NCBI RefSeq assembly: GCF_000143415.4
Contig: NW_003314347.1
Span: 457,438 to 521,437, forward strand
Direction of reading: 5' to 3'
Origin: Selaginella moellendorffii
Taxonomy: Eukaryota > Streptophyta > Lycopodiopsida > Selaginellales > Selaginellaceae
DNA: 64,000 bases
Shown here piece after piece: positions 1-10,800 of this stretch (position 1 is its first letter; each line of letters begins with the position of its first letter). A model generated the notes under the pieces. That model searched no databases and was not told the DNA's origin. It saw nothing but the letters and a program-made list of their open reading frames with translations. The position numbers and the translations under genes were made by a program.

Positions 1-164
1 AGGTCAGCGTGGGCGCTCACGAGGTTTAAACTGATCTCTCTCGTACTCTGATCTTCCAATGTTTCTTTTGACTTCAGGCCTTGTCTCTGCTCAAGGCGTC
101 GCTGGTTTCAAAGACTGTGCTCAACGACGTCTTCAAATCCTACGTCTCACAGCGATCCTTTTAG
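1..164 (+). CDS. possible 3' end of a gene entering from the left
   Basis: An open frame of 28 codons runs from 78 to a TAG at 162-164, directly after a plausible splice acceptor (ttgacttcag, ending at 77). A possible preceding exon ends near position 24 at a GT. The peptide (ALSLLKASLVSK at its start) has amphipathic, coding-like composition, but I do not recognise the family. This could equally be non-coding upstream DNA of the next gene. Positions 165-424 hold only a presumed promoter and 5' UTR, including the 12-bp palindrome GGCTTTAAAGCC near 313. Confidence 0.3.
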
Positions 165-424
165 ATCAATCATGTCTTCTCTTTCGCGACTTTAATCTAT
201 AGCTGCTACGACGTTTGTGGAGCTTTCTTTAGCTGGTTTCGCTTCTCAAGTTCTCATCCTTTGTAGTAAGGAGTAGTGGCTCTTCGGCTTCTATCTCGGT
301 TGGCGCAGTATGGGCTTTAAAGCCATTGAAAGGGTAAAAAAGTAGCCCTCCACTATAGAACCCTAAAAGTTTTTTCGCTTCGATCTATCGTCAGGGCGGA
401 AGGATTCTCCGGCGCCGCACGGGA

Positions 425-1873
425 ATGGGAAGGATCAGCTTCTTCTTTCTGGTACTCCTCTTTGTGGCATTCACTGCTGCGATCTACAACACCGCTAGAT
501 TCATCGCCGCAAGCGACAGCACTCTCGGCGGCGGGGAGGAGGAGTTCGATTTCAATCCCGGCGGCAAGAAGAAGCTCTTCCACACGGTAGTGACCTCCTC
601 GTCGGGATCTTACGCGCGCTGGCAATGCCGGATCATGTACTACTGGTTCAAGAAGTTCAAGGACCAGCCAGGGTCGGAGATGGGCGGATTCACGAGAATT
701 CTCCACTCGGGAGCTCCGGATGATCTCATGGATGAGATCCCGACCTTCGTTGCCGATCCTCTTCCCTCCGGTTTGGACAAGGTAGCGTGATCTTTGCTTC
801 TTTCTTTCTCCCATACTTTTTTTTTCTTTCTTTCTTTACTTCGCAGGGATACATAGTGCTCCATCGACCTTGGGCTTTCGTCCAGTGGCTTCGCAATGCT
901 ACCATTGAGGAAGAGTACGTTGTTCTACTTTTCTTCGTGTTGCTCGAGAACTTTGGTTACCTCTTTCGCAGCTATATCTTCATGGCCGAGCCCGACCATC
1001 TCATCACGAAGCCTCTTCCAAATCTGGCTTCCAGGCTGCGGCCCGCGGCGTTTCCATTCTTTTACATCACTCCCGAGAAATACGAGCGCGAGGTTGGAAA
1101 GTTTTTCAAAGGACCTGTGCAAGCTGTCGATCCGGTGGGAAATTCTCCTGCGATCATTCACAAGGTACGCAAGGTTTTTCGAGCTTGGGAAAGACTTCCT
1201 CGCAGCTTGGTGGACTTTGCAGGCTCAGCTTCTAAGAATTGCTCCAACTTGGCACAATCTTTCGATTCAAATGAAGCAGGACCCGGAGACTGATAAAGCA
1301 TTTGGCTGGGTTTTGGAGATGTAAGTATAGAGCTCTTTTTTCCTATGGTGTTGTTGATCCTACCGTGTTGTTCATAGGTACGCGTATGCTATTGCTTCCG
1401 CTGTTCACGGTGTGAAGCACACTTTGCGTAAGGACTTTATGATTCAGGTTTGGATTCAATCTACCTAGTTTCTGTGGAGATTGATTTTGCTGATGGTTTC
1501 TCGCAGCCTCCTTGGGATACATCACTGGGAGACAAATATATCATCCATTACACATACGGCTGCGATTACACTCTGGAGGTAGTACACCTACTGTTACGCA
1601 TCCAAATGAAGTTAGCTTCCTCGTCTCAGGGTGTTTTGACGTACGGGAAAGTTGGAGAATGGCGTTTCGATAAGAGATCGTTTACAGCAGGTGCTCCTCC
1701 GCGAAACTTAACACTGCCACCTGCAAATGTCCCAGGAAGTGTGGTACGTTTTTCTCTCATATTATACTTCTTGTCTTATTGTTCGTGCTGCGTCGCGTCA
1801 CTTACAGGCTATGCTTGTCAAGATGATCAACCAGGCAACAGCTGACATACCAAACTGGAAAGCTGGAGAGTAG
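425..1873 (+). CDS. HPAT: hydroxyproline O-arabinosyltransferase (GT95, HPAT/RDN1 family)
   Basis: Golgi type II membrane enzyme that adds the first arabinofuranose to hydroxyproline of secreted peptides and extensins (family knowledge). Eight exons: 425-781, 847-914, 972-1164, 1223-1320, 1378-1447, 1507-1578, 1630-1743 and 1808-1873. All introns are GT-AG, 51-65 bp, and the reading phase is kept throughout, giving 345 aa, the usual family length. Residues 1-25 form the signal anchor. Family blocks seen are WQCRIMYYW, EMGGFTRILHSG (about 85-96), RPWAFVQW, the acidic EPDH at 148-151, DPVGNSPAII, DPETDKAFGWVLEMYAYA, PPWDTSLGDKYIIHYTYGCD and GEWRFDKRS near the C-terminus. No lesion is visible. 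The start is the first ATG before the hydrophobic anchor. The next gene starts 188 bp downstream on the same strand. Confidence 0.93.
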
Positions 1874-2061
1874 AAACAAAACCGCGCTTTGGTCTCGCGA
1901 TTCTAATTTTTCTCGGGAAGTAAGCCTGCCTTCGTTTCCTTGACGCCGAAGCTAATGAACTCTGGCTTGCAGCTTGGATATTCGGGGAATGTCCGGACCC
2001 CGTCCGTGAGTGAGATAGCACGAGAAGATAGGTATCTGTCAATCTCAGGCGGCAAGGAAGT

Positions 2062-3102
2062 ATGGATTCTCATCACCAGACGACATGGGTCCGTCGGAAT
2101 AGCAACCCGAAGCTAGAATCCATCTCCGTGCTCGACATTCCTTCGACGGTCCAGCCTTCTGCAGCATCCAAGCACCAGAGCTCGGCAGGCTTTGCTACAA
2201 GTCTCATCATTTTGTCTTGGTACGCATCCAACATTGGAGTTCTCCTGCTCAACAAGTACCTGCTGAGCTACTTTGGATTCAGGTACCCGGTCTTCCTGAC
2301 GATGCTACACATGTGTTCTTGCTCTATCAGCAGCTTCATTGCTGTTGGGTGGCTTAACATCGTCCCCATCCAGTACATCGGATCCCGAAGCCAGCTTCTC
2401 AAGATCGTGGCGCTCAGCTCCATCTTCTCCTTGTCCGTCGTGAGTGGAAACATGTCGCTGAGGTACCTTCCAGTTTCTTTCAACCAGGCTATAGGTGCGA
2501 CGACGCCGTTCTTCACTGCCATCTTTGCCTTCCTCATCACCTGCAAGAAGGAAACAGGGACAGTTTACATGGCGCTGGTCCCGGTGGTCCTGGGAATAGC
2601 TCTAGCCAGCAACGGCGAGCCGCTCTTCAACGTCGTGGGATTTGTAGCTTGCCTTGTGTCCACAGCAGCGAGAGCTCTCAAGTCAGTGGTCCAGGGGCTA
2701 CTGCTCACTTCAGAAGCGGAGAAGCTCCACTCGATGAATCTCCTCATGTACATGGCTCCGATTGCGGTCGTTCTCCTCCTCCCAGCGGCACTCATCATAG
2801 AAGGCAACGTTTTCGGCGTTATAGCGAGCGAGGCCGAGAAGAAGCCGTGGTTTCTGCTGGTTCTCGCCGCCAACATGATGATCGCTTACTCCGTCAACCT
2901 CTTCAACTTCCTGGTTACCAAGCACACGAGCGCTCTCACTCTCCAGGTCCTGGGAAATGCCAAAGCCGCGGTTGCTGCAGCCATCTCGGTTCTTATCTTC
3001 CGGAACCCGGTTACGGTCACCGGACTGACAGGATTCACCATCACCATTCTCGGAGTGATCCTCTACAGTGAGGCCAAGAAGCGTTCCAAGGCTATCTTCT
3101 AG
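2062..3102 (+). CDS. triose-phosphate/nucleotide-sugar transporter family protein
   Basis: Intronless frame of 346 aa in the plant TPT/NST branch, close to the Golgi UDP-uronic acid transporter (UUAT) group as I remember it. The polar N-terminus (about 45 aa) lacks a clear plastid transit peptide. About ten membrane segments follow from [22 protein letters not shown] onward in hydrophobic blocks. Diagnostic family stretches include [58 protein letters not shown] and [18 protein letters not shown]. The dilysine-like tail (AKKRSKAIF) fits early secretory pathway residence. It probably exchanges a nucleotide sugar for UMP; the substrate cannot be told from sequence. It shares strand and neighbourhood with an arabinosyltransferase and a UDP-xylose-transporter-like gene, all Golgi glycosylation functions. 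Confidence 0.9.
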   Translation: MDSHHQTTWVRRNSNPKLESISVLDIPSTVQPSAASKHQSSAGFATSLIILSWYASNIGVLLLNKYLLSYFGFRYPVFLTMLHMCSCSISSFIAVGWLNIVPIQYIGSRSQLLKIVALSSIFSLSVVSGNMSLRYLPVSFNQAIGATTPFFTAIFAFLITCKKETGTVYMALVPVVLGIALASNGEPLFNVVGFVACLVSTAARALKSVVQGLLLTSEAEKLHSMNLLMYMAPIAVVLLLPAALIIEGNVFGVIASEAEKKPWFLLVLAANMMIAYSVNLFNFLVTKHTSALTLQVLGNAKAAVAAAISVLIFRNPVTVTGLTGFTITILGVILYSEAKKRSKAIF

Positions 3103-3234
3103 TCGGGTTTGTCTTTCGCTTAGTATTTTTTTTGTTCTAATTTGTTTATTTGTCCGGAAAATTGTTTTTTTTCAACGATTCTATCCTCCGACGGGGTTTG
3201 TAGCTCTTCTCTCTATTTCTCGTTTTGAATTCCC

Positions 3235-4270
3235 ATGGGGGCGGCTCGAGTTATCCAGCCAGCTTCTGTTCGTAGCAGCAGCAGCAGCAGCTCCACGCTT
3301 TGTTCTTCCGTGGATACCTCTGGAGTGGCATCGTCTTCTTCATTGCCACTCCAGTCGTGTTCTTTGAGCTCCCGGTCGCGACGCAATCTGGGTCTCCGAG
3401 CAGCCACCTCCGAGGCCGAGTGTGCGTTTTCCAGGTCCAGGCTTGTCCAATCCGTCCGTCGCCCAGTTCTTCGAAGAGCTCAGGACACGCAGCAAGAGCC
3501 CAGCTTCAAGACTTTGGCGGTGGAGGACGAAGGTGTGGAGGTGGAAGGCGTGATAAAGGTGGAGAAGGAGAGAACAGCTCGACCATCGTGGGGGTATGTA
3601 TGAGCTCTCCCTTTCGGTGGTGTACTTAAGGTTTTTTCTTTCTCCAGGAGAGTACTTGTTCTAGCTGGAGGAGATTTGCTAGCTTTGCTCGCGTTCGCGT
3701 CGATTGGACGAGCAAACCATGGATCGTCGCCGCTCAGCTGGGACATTTTCAGGACTGCTGATCCTTTCATTGCCGGTACGTTTTCTTCTAGGTGATAAAA
3801 CTTTGGAGCTTACGCTGACGAGTTGTCCATTCAGGGTGGCTGCTGGGAGCTTATTTTCTCGGTGGCTTTGGCCCGGAGGGTCAAGGACTCTACGGCTTGC
3901 GTGGTGCTACCTTTTCAGCAATCAAGTCATGGGGCGTAAGCATTCCCGTAAGTACGAAGTTCTCTCGAAAGACGTAGCTAATAGTTGTATGTGAGCAGCT
4001 GGGCCTAGTCATTCGAACGTTGATCACGGGTCACACTCCGCCGCAAACTTTCATTTTGATCAGTATGGGGAGCACTTTCGTTCTTCTGGTTTCCTGGCGA
4101 ACGCTTTTCACGGCTCTCTTCCCAAATGAGGATACGAGCAGGGACACCAGCGTTAAGAAAGGAAGCATTCTGGAGTTTTTCGAGGTGAAGTAACTTCCAT
4201 TCTAGTTCTAGTGCAAATCTCCTTAACACTTTCTCTTCAGCTTCTAACATCGTTGGTAAGACGATGGTAG
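3235..4270 (+). CDS. DUF3054 family protein, predicted plastid membrane protein
   Basis: Five exons: 3235-3593, 3648-3775, 3835-3947, 3999-4184 and 4241-4270, all GT-AG with introns of 51-59 bp, joining in phase to 271 aa. The first about 110 residues are Ser/Arg-rich and poor in acids, as in a chloroplast transit peptide. The DUF3054 core then reads AGGDLLALLAFASIGRANHG, DIFRTADPFIAGWLLGAYFLGG, KSWGVSIPLGLVIRTLITGHT and ILISMGSTFVLLVSWR in consecutive exons, about four membrane helices. The short last exon ends in LLTSLVRRW, matching the plant family's C-terminus. Biochemical function of DUF3054 is unknown. The start is the only ATG giving the transit-like N-terminus. Confidence 0.85.
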
Positions 4271-4745
4271 CACAAGGTCCATCGGCTGTAAGCGTTTAAA
4301 GTTTTTAACGAGCTCGTTATCAAACTACTTAGGGAACAAGGTCGGAGTTTTGATTTTTCTAACAGTTTCCACTTTGCGCTAGATACTCACTCGATCCAGT
4401 GGGGCTCAATTCGACTTTTCCAGGTAATTTGGCATCAAAATCATGGGTGCACGTCTACAACATGCTGTGCTTTTTCCAGAGTTTTTCTTCCCTGGCCAGG
4501 ACCGATTCATGCTGCCAGGCATGTTTGAAACGATGCGATTCAAACCAAACCCGGCCAGCGGAAGCAAGCACAGGCACGCAAGTCGTGCCACCCACATTCC
4601 CGAGCTTGTCGAATTATCAAGCCAAAGGTTAAGGTGGCTTTCAAGATAGTCCATCGACGTCCAACCTCGAGGCGCTCGAGAGAGCGAAAGATCATTGCTT
4701 ACACGACGAGAAAGAAAGTTTTCTTTGCAAGCTCGTCAAGTAACG
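4271..4745. other. intergenic stretch, no gene seen
   Basis: Short frames exist on both strands, but none has a recognisable product, splice support or family motif. This probably holds the 3' UTR of the DUF3054 gene and the promoter/5' UTR of the small secreted-protein gene. Confidence 0.5.
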
Positions 4746-5318
4746 ATGTGGTGGTGGTGGCTGCTCCTCGTCATGCTTCTCGACGCAAGGATGATCGCTC
4801 TCACCACAGCGGTAAGCTTTTTTTTTTTCTTTTTTCTTTCGATTCACAGGGAGATCGAAGTTCTTTGGTTTTCGCTGCAGGAGTGTCGCTACGATCTCAC
4901 ATTCTTCCCGAGCAGCGAGTGCTTGGATCGGTCGAGCAGCTCCCCTCGAGTCTCGGTTCTGGTGGAGCTGGGAAACGAGGAGCAGGAATTCGTGATGTGG
5001 GGGCAGTCCGATTTGCCGCAGACAAAGGATCGCTGCGGAGAGACCACGCTGCGGCTGGCGAGCGGCGGCAAATGCTTGGCGGGCATTTGCCAGATGCGAT
5101 TGATACGCTTCTTTGGAAGCTCGGCTTCCTCGAGCTCGGATGATGGAGACTGGCTGCTGCGAGCAGTGAGAATTCAGACCAGCGACAAGAATCTCGTCGA
5201 TTTCAACGTCACCGGACCGATTCCGGTGGATGGCCAGGCCTCGGTGGGAAGCTGTGTCGATTCCACGGAAGAAATCGAGGATTATAGCGATGAAGTGGGT
5301 GACATAGACTGGTCGTGA
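4746..5318 (+). CDS. small secreted protein, ATS3/PLAT-like
   Basis: Two exons, 4746-4811 and 4881-5318, predict 167 aa. Exon 1 encodes almost exactly a signal peptide (MWWWWLLLVMLLDAR and a hydrophobic tail); the intron (gtaagc...ctgcag, 69 bp) has a length divisible by three and no stop, so a retained-intron form would stay open. The mature part starts ECRYDLTFF and has a Cys pattern like plant embryo-specific protein 3 (ATS3, PLAT/LH2-type beta sandwich): early CxY, then DRCG, GKCLAGICQMRLIRF, an acidic loop ending GDWLL, VRIQT and a late GSC. Homology is from motif spacing only; an unrelated Cys-rich secreted protein is possible. An acidic tail (EEIEDYSDEVGDIDW) follows. The upstream in-frame ATG at 4695 is rejected because it would bury the signal peptide. 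Confidence 0.6.
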   Translation: MWWWWLLLVMLLDARMIALTTAVSFFFFFFLSIHREIEVLWFSLQECRYDLTFFPSSECLDRSSSSPRVSVLVELGNEEQEFVMWGQSDLPQTKDRCGETTLRLASGGKCLAGICQMRLIRFFGSSASSSSDDGDWLLRAVRIQTSDKNLVDFNVTGPIPVDGQASVGSCVDSTEEIEDYSDEVGDIDWS

Positions 5319-6355
5319 GAGAAATGTGCTCTGTTTGCGAGGAACCCTAAAAACAGAGCATATAGAATTGACCTAAAAACAGAGTGCTCTGTTAGGGTCG
5401 TGGTGGTGGTGTTGTCTTGTCTCGAGCGCACCAAACATTATAAAATCAATGGAGAATTCTTTCAATCCAGCATTCCTTGAGCACGATTTCACGATTCCTC
5501 CCCTTGTTTTTGGGGGTGTAGTTGAGAAATCATCAAGAAATGTAGGTATGGTTGGTTGGTGCTTCTGCATTCTATCACACACAACCCACAACGGAAGCGA
5601 AAACATCAGCTCACTGCCAGATCAATCCAGATACCAAAAAACCCATCAAGAATTTCCATCCTCTCTTTCTCTCTTTCTTTCTTTCCTTTAAATTATGATA
5701 GAAATCTTAGCTAGAATGCACGCTTTCAGCTCTAGGAAGAGAAAACTACTAGCCATCAGCCCGAAAGACATGTTTGGAGCACTGCTTTGCTGTCAAATCT
5801 CTCATTCTCTCATCCATTTCTTAGTGTTTCCTCTCCCTCTCTTTTGTTCCTTTGCGGGATTTTTTGGGTTTTGGGTGTTTGATTGATAGGGAGGAGCAAC
5901 TTCTCGAATGCGACATGTTGCTTACTTGCTGGTGGTCCTCCACCTCCGTGTAACAAGCATCAGTTGGTTTTGTCACAAGAACACACACTTGGGGCGAGCG
6001 AGAAGAAAGGATTTGCCTTCTCTCCAATCTCTCCGGGGATCGCAGCGAGGAAGAAACTCCTCTCCATCGCCCAATTCGAGTCAACTCATACCAGATCTCA
6101 CGTAAGTTTCTAGCAGTTTAAATTTGCATTCCTTTTTCTTGCATCTCATCTCAATCTCATCTCATCTCTATTTTATCTCCCAGTTCCTTTCTTCGTAAAT
6201 AAAGCTTGTCCCTTTTATTCGTTTCGGACATTGGAGTAGCCACACACATTGTGATCGATTAGGTCGCATCACTCTCTCTACGTGGAGCTCTTTGGTGGTG
6301 GTGTTTTTTCCTTTTTCCTCGTCGCTCCCAAAGTTTGGGAAGTTTGCGACTAGCA
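5319..6355. other. intergenic and presumed 5' UTR region
   Basis: No supported gene. The first 90 bp hold a 13-bp direct repeat (cctaaaaacagag at about 5346 and 5373) and a perfect inverted repeat, AACAGAG-tg-CTCTGTT, at 5378-5393. Pyrimidine-rich tracts (5660-5690, 6130-6180) precede the transporter start, as expected for a 5' leader, possibly with an unmapped leader intron. Confidence 0.5.
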
Positions 6356-7848
6356 ATGACCGCGGAATCGAGCGCTTGGTGGAGCACGGCCGGAGCTTTG
6401 GCTTTGTCCGTCGTCTCGGCGGTGGCCATTGTCATCTGCAACAAGGCCCTCATATCAAACCTGGGCTTCAACTTCGGTAAGTTTTCAACTTCTATCCTTC
6501 GTTCCTCCTAGATTGAGAAATCCAACGCTTTTAGCTTCTAGAGATGCCAAAGTGCAAAGTTTCAAAGTTTTGATTGTTTGATCTTGGCAGCCACAACTCT
6601 TTCGAGCTGGCACCTCGTGATCACGTACTGCTCGCTCCAGATCGCAAACTGGCTCAACTTTTTCCAGCAAAAGCACATTAACATGCGCGTCGTCATGGCT
6701 TTCGGTGTACTCAATGCATCTTCCATTGCCTTCCTCAACCTCAGCCTGGGCTACAACTCAGTTGGTTTCTACCAGGTAAGCTGAAGTTCTCATACTATAC
6801 AAGCTAATCTTCTTTTCCAGATGACAAAGCTCGCGATTATCCCATGTACAGTTATACTGGAGACAATCTTCCTAGGGAAACACTTCAGGTACCTTCTTGT
6901 GCTTATTAAGTTAGTATACATCCAATGCCTCGTATGGTTTTCTCTTGTTTTTGATGTTCCAGCCACAGGATTCAGCTGTCGCTAGTTATTCTCCTGGGCG
7001 GAGTTGCCGTGGCTACAGTGACGGATCTGCAACTTAACTTTCAAGGAACAGTTTTGTCGCTGTTTGCGATTTTGACAACCTGCATTGCTCAAATTGTAAG
7101 CTTGTGTACATGTTTCGGTTCTTCCAAACTTCTATATAACCTTGTTCTACCAGATGACGAACACGATCCAGAAGGGGTACAAGGTCTCTTCGACCCAGCT
7201 TCTCTTCCAATCTTGCCCCTATCAAGTCACGACATTAATTCTCATGGGTCCGATCTTCGACTTTGCGCTCACCAAGCAAAACGTTTTTGCCTTCGAGTAC
7301 AACCCCAAAGTCGTGGTAAGACAAACTTGATTTCCTGTCACTTTGGAGTGCTCTGACCACACTCTTTTCTTTTTTTTTGTTTTTTCTGGTGTATGTAGAT
7401 GTTTATAGTTTTGTCCTGCTTGATCGCTGTGTCCGTCAACTTTAGCACCTTCTTGGTGATCGGAAGAACCTCTCCTGTCAGCTACCAGGTGCTGGGGCAC
7501 CTCAAGACCTGCCTCATATTGACTTTTGGCTACGTCGTCCTGAAGACTCCGTTCAGCTGGAGAAATATTTCCGGGATCCTGGTAGCTGTGATTGGAATGG
7601 GTCTCTACTCCCTGAGTTCCATCCTGGAAACTCAAAAGGCCACGACAAATCCTCCATCCTCACAATCCCAGGTGAACTTTTCAGCGTGATTCATTGTCTC
7701 GGAAACTTATAATACTTATAATATGATTTTGTAGGTGCACAAGGAAGAGCCTCGAATTGTTATTGACAATGGGAGGCAAAACATTGCCGAGGATGCCACG
7801 ACACTGGCTTCATCGCTTTGGAAGACGGACTCGGACAAAGAGACGTGA
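6356..7848 (+). CDS. UXT: UDP-xylose transporter-like nucleotide-sugar transporter
   Basis: Seven exons: 6356-6476, 6591-6775, 6821-6888, 6963-7095, 7154-7315, 7399-7671 and 7735-7848, all GT-AG and phase-consistent, giving 351 aa, the length of plant UXT proteins. Golgi/ER antiporter carrying UDP-xylose into the lumen (family knowledge). Matching blocks: VVSAVAIVICNKALISNLGF, TTLSSWHLVITYCSL, LNLSLGYNSVGFYQMTKLAI, a lysine-bearing loop GKHFSHRIQ, VTDLQLNFQGTVLSL, TNTIQKGYKVSSTQLL, FEYNPKVV, SCLIAVSVNFSTFLVIGRTS and SYQVLGHLKTCLI. The last exon is a hydrophilic cytosolic tail. Intron 3 of the gene is only 45 bp. Substrate preference within the UXT/URGT group is inferred. Confidence 0.9.
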
Positions 7849-10800
7849 ATTTCGGTCAAGATCCAAGCTTTTTTTTCCCAGGCAAGCTACTATCAATCAC
7901 ACTTCCGCGTCTGAATGGATGAACTCGTGTACAGAGAAAGGTCGTGAAAATTGTGTTTAGAGAGCATCCAGAGGTGAGAAAAGCTATCATTCTTTTATAT
8001 ACTGCGATTACTCGACTTGTATAAATGCATGAGTGACGAAACTTTAGATTCAAGGTCTTCGTTGCGAGTCTCTTTTGTTCGTCTATTGCTTTGTAGACTT
8101 GGCTCATCGCTGTGCACAATCTAGCTTTGTTGAGATTTGTTCTTTGGAATAATTGGACAAAAGGGAAACAACTATTTTCGCATAACACAATAAAGAAAAG
8201 TATATCTTTGTATTGCGACTGGTAAAAACTGTGACCCTCGAATCTCTTTGATAGCAACAAGATAAAAAAAATACCACCATCTCGATTTGTGGTCAATCGT
8301 GCTTACGCAGAAATGGTACATTACGTCAGGGCATACGTCGTTGGGTTTGCCTTGGACTATAGCCAACTTGCGACATGTAACTCAGAATTAACTCATCTTT
8401 CTGTCTTGTGAACTTTGAGTCTTCATTCTTTTCCAGATTGTCTAGATTTTATGGCAATCAAGCAAAAGCACTCCCAATTCTGTTCATCTCTTTTGCACAA
8501 ACTTTCCAAGATACCAAAACTCCAAAACTCCAACATCTAGTGTTTTTATTTTTTATTTTTTTTGACTCTACAATAAAGAGCACACAAACACTCACAAACT
8601 CATAGCCCAATTATAAAACGAAAAGTATTATCCCGAGCATCCTTTTATAGAAAATGTGGCGTCGCACTTGCAAGGGAATCATTGGGCCAGAAAGCTGCTT
8701 AGGAATTCCTCTTTCCTGTTATACAGACGAACCAAGGTACAGCTAGAGGAGAATCTCATTGAGAGAAGCATGATAAAATACAAAGACTTAGACCAACACC
8801 TCTGTCTATAAGTGTGGTACGTTGCATTTGGGGCCAATACTTGGGTGATCCTAAACGCTTATGTGGCCTCGTTCCTGATCGATTCAGCTCCTCAGAGCTT
8901 GATGTGTCACGTATGGAGAATCAAATGCTAATCTCATGTATGGTACTACCACCCGCAGGCAAGCCTGAATAGACAATCAGATACCTCACGGCTCTGACCT
9001 TAACGTTTGCATGGTTCTTTAATCGATGCCATCACCTGGTCATGCACTCGTGATGAGGTTTGTTAAGGGAGAAACATAGTTTTCACAGATTAATGCGGGG
9101 ATTTAGCGCCATATAAGTAACCACCGGCAAAGCAGTATATCAATATGGCCCCATCTTGCAGCTGGATCAAGGGATTAAAATTGCCCAAATCGGTCCCATA
9201 GTGTTTGGAGGTGATACGAAATGGGCCAGGCAAAGTTTCCCCAAGTAGCAAGCACCGCCACCCCGCGTTAAATACAAGTTGGCGGGTGTGTTCTTGTAAC
9301 CACAGCCAGCCAGCTTTGTCCAATCCGCAATCTCCCCGGACCCAAGTTTGCAAAGATCAAGATGAAACAAGACTTGCGTGTATACCGACGTTTTTAGGTG
9401 CGAGTGTAAGGATCATATCAGTGTATATACATATATGGTATTCCAGTTTCTCTCAATTGCTTTCGTTTGTTGCGGGAGATTTTCCATAAGAACGTTTGGG
9501 TCGGGCTCAATCTGGTGCCACAGATTTTGCAAGTTCACCCACGAACAAACAAAACTCAGAAATAAGAAAACTAAAAAACGAAAGAACATGAGAAGTTGGG
9601 GAAAGCTTGCGGCTTCGCTTTGATCGGGCACGCATCAGCATCACGGCCCCGTGGTCAGGAATCGGTCATGTTTTGGAGTGACACGACTTGGACGGGTAAC
9701 TTGGTTGTCACGCAAATGCCTCTCCTTTGAAAGAGATAAAATTGGGCTCCAAACTTGTGCACGCATTGTTTAAGCTACATTTTGGGAATTGACTCGAGTA
9801 CTGGCGATGTAACCACCAAACCCAACAAACCTTGCTTTCACAAGAAAACGGGTCCGGATAGAGAGAGAGAGAGAGAGAGAGAAAGGGCTGACCATAAAAT
9901 TTATTAGATCTCCATAAAATTGATTCGACTTGAAATTTTTTTTTAGTGTTTTGTGTGACAGCTGATTGCTCAATCCCAACGGCTGATGATGCTTCAAGGC
10001 TGGGCCTTTGCAAACATGAGCATGGCGTTAGCATTACGTATGAACTTGGGTAAGAAGTTAGATGGATATCCCACTGGGCCTGATTTTCCACCTTTTATTT
10101 AATGGTTTTCTCTTTCTTTGGTTCCTCCTCTCCTCAAGTTGACTCCTCACGTCTGTTTCTCGTGTTCGCAGCACAGGGGAATGTTTGGAGATCACTTGCT
10201 TCATGGATCCACTCTCAACCAATGTAGAATATTATAAAAGCTCGGGAGTGAGGTCACTGGGATTGATTCCATTTGGGTGTACGGAGATCTCCAGGATGGT
10301 GCAGTAGTTTATTGAGTCGGGACATAATGTAAATCTGTTCCATTGCAAACTCTTCCTTCGTTTAAAATTGTTTCCTGAGGATGGATTCAAATTTGTTATG
10401 AACACGAGTGCATTAATGTTTTTAAACACAGCTTGCAATGTTTATGATTTATCTGGGTTATGCTTCGGCCCTCAGGATCACCCAACAGGGAAGTGAAATA
10501 GCCTCATGGATTATAGGCATTGCAGACAAAGAAGAAGTGTGAATGAACAAGCCAGCTCGAGAGAATGGGCAGACTTTTGTTGGACATGGAGGATAGCGGC
10601 TTCCCATCTTGCCAAGAAGAAGAAATTACATATAAAACCTCCCGGGAAATCCGGCTGAAGTCGACGCACTTGTCAAAACGCCGCTCTCGTCCGGCAACAC
10701 ATTGTTTTTGCAAAGGTGATGACGACCAAGACAAAGCAATGCCGCGAGGACCAACAAGTTAGGTCATCGTTTCACATCTCCCTTTCCCGGAGGAGAGAGT

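Noticed and set aside
4695-5318. 207-aa unspliced reading of the ATS3-like gene from 4695
   Set aside because: It would put the signal peptide inside the protein and add a Phe-rich stretch encoded by the intron's pyrimidine tract.
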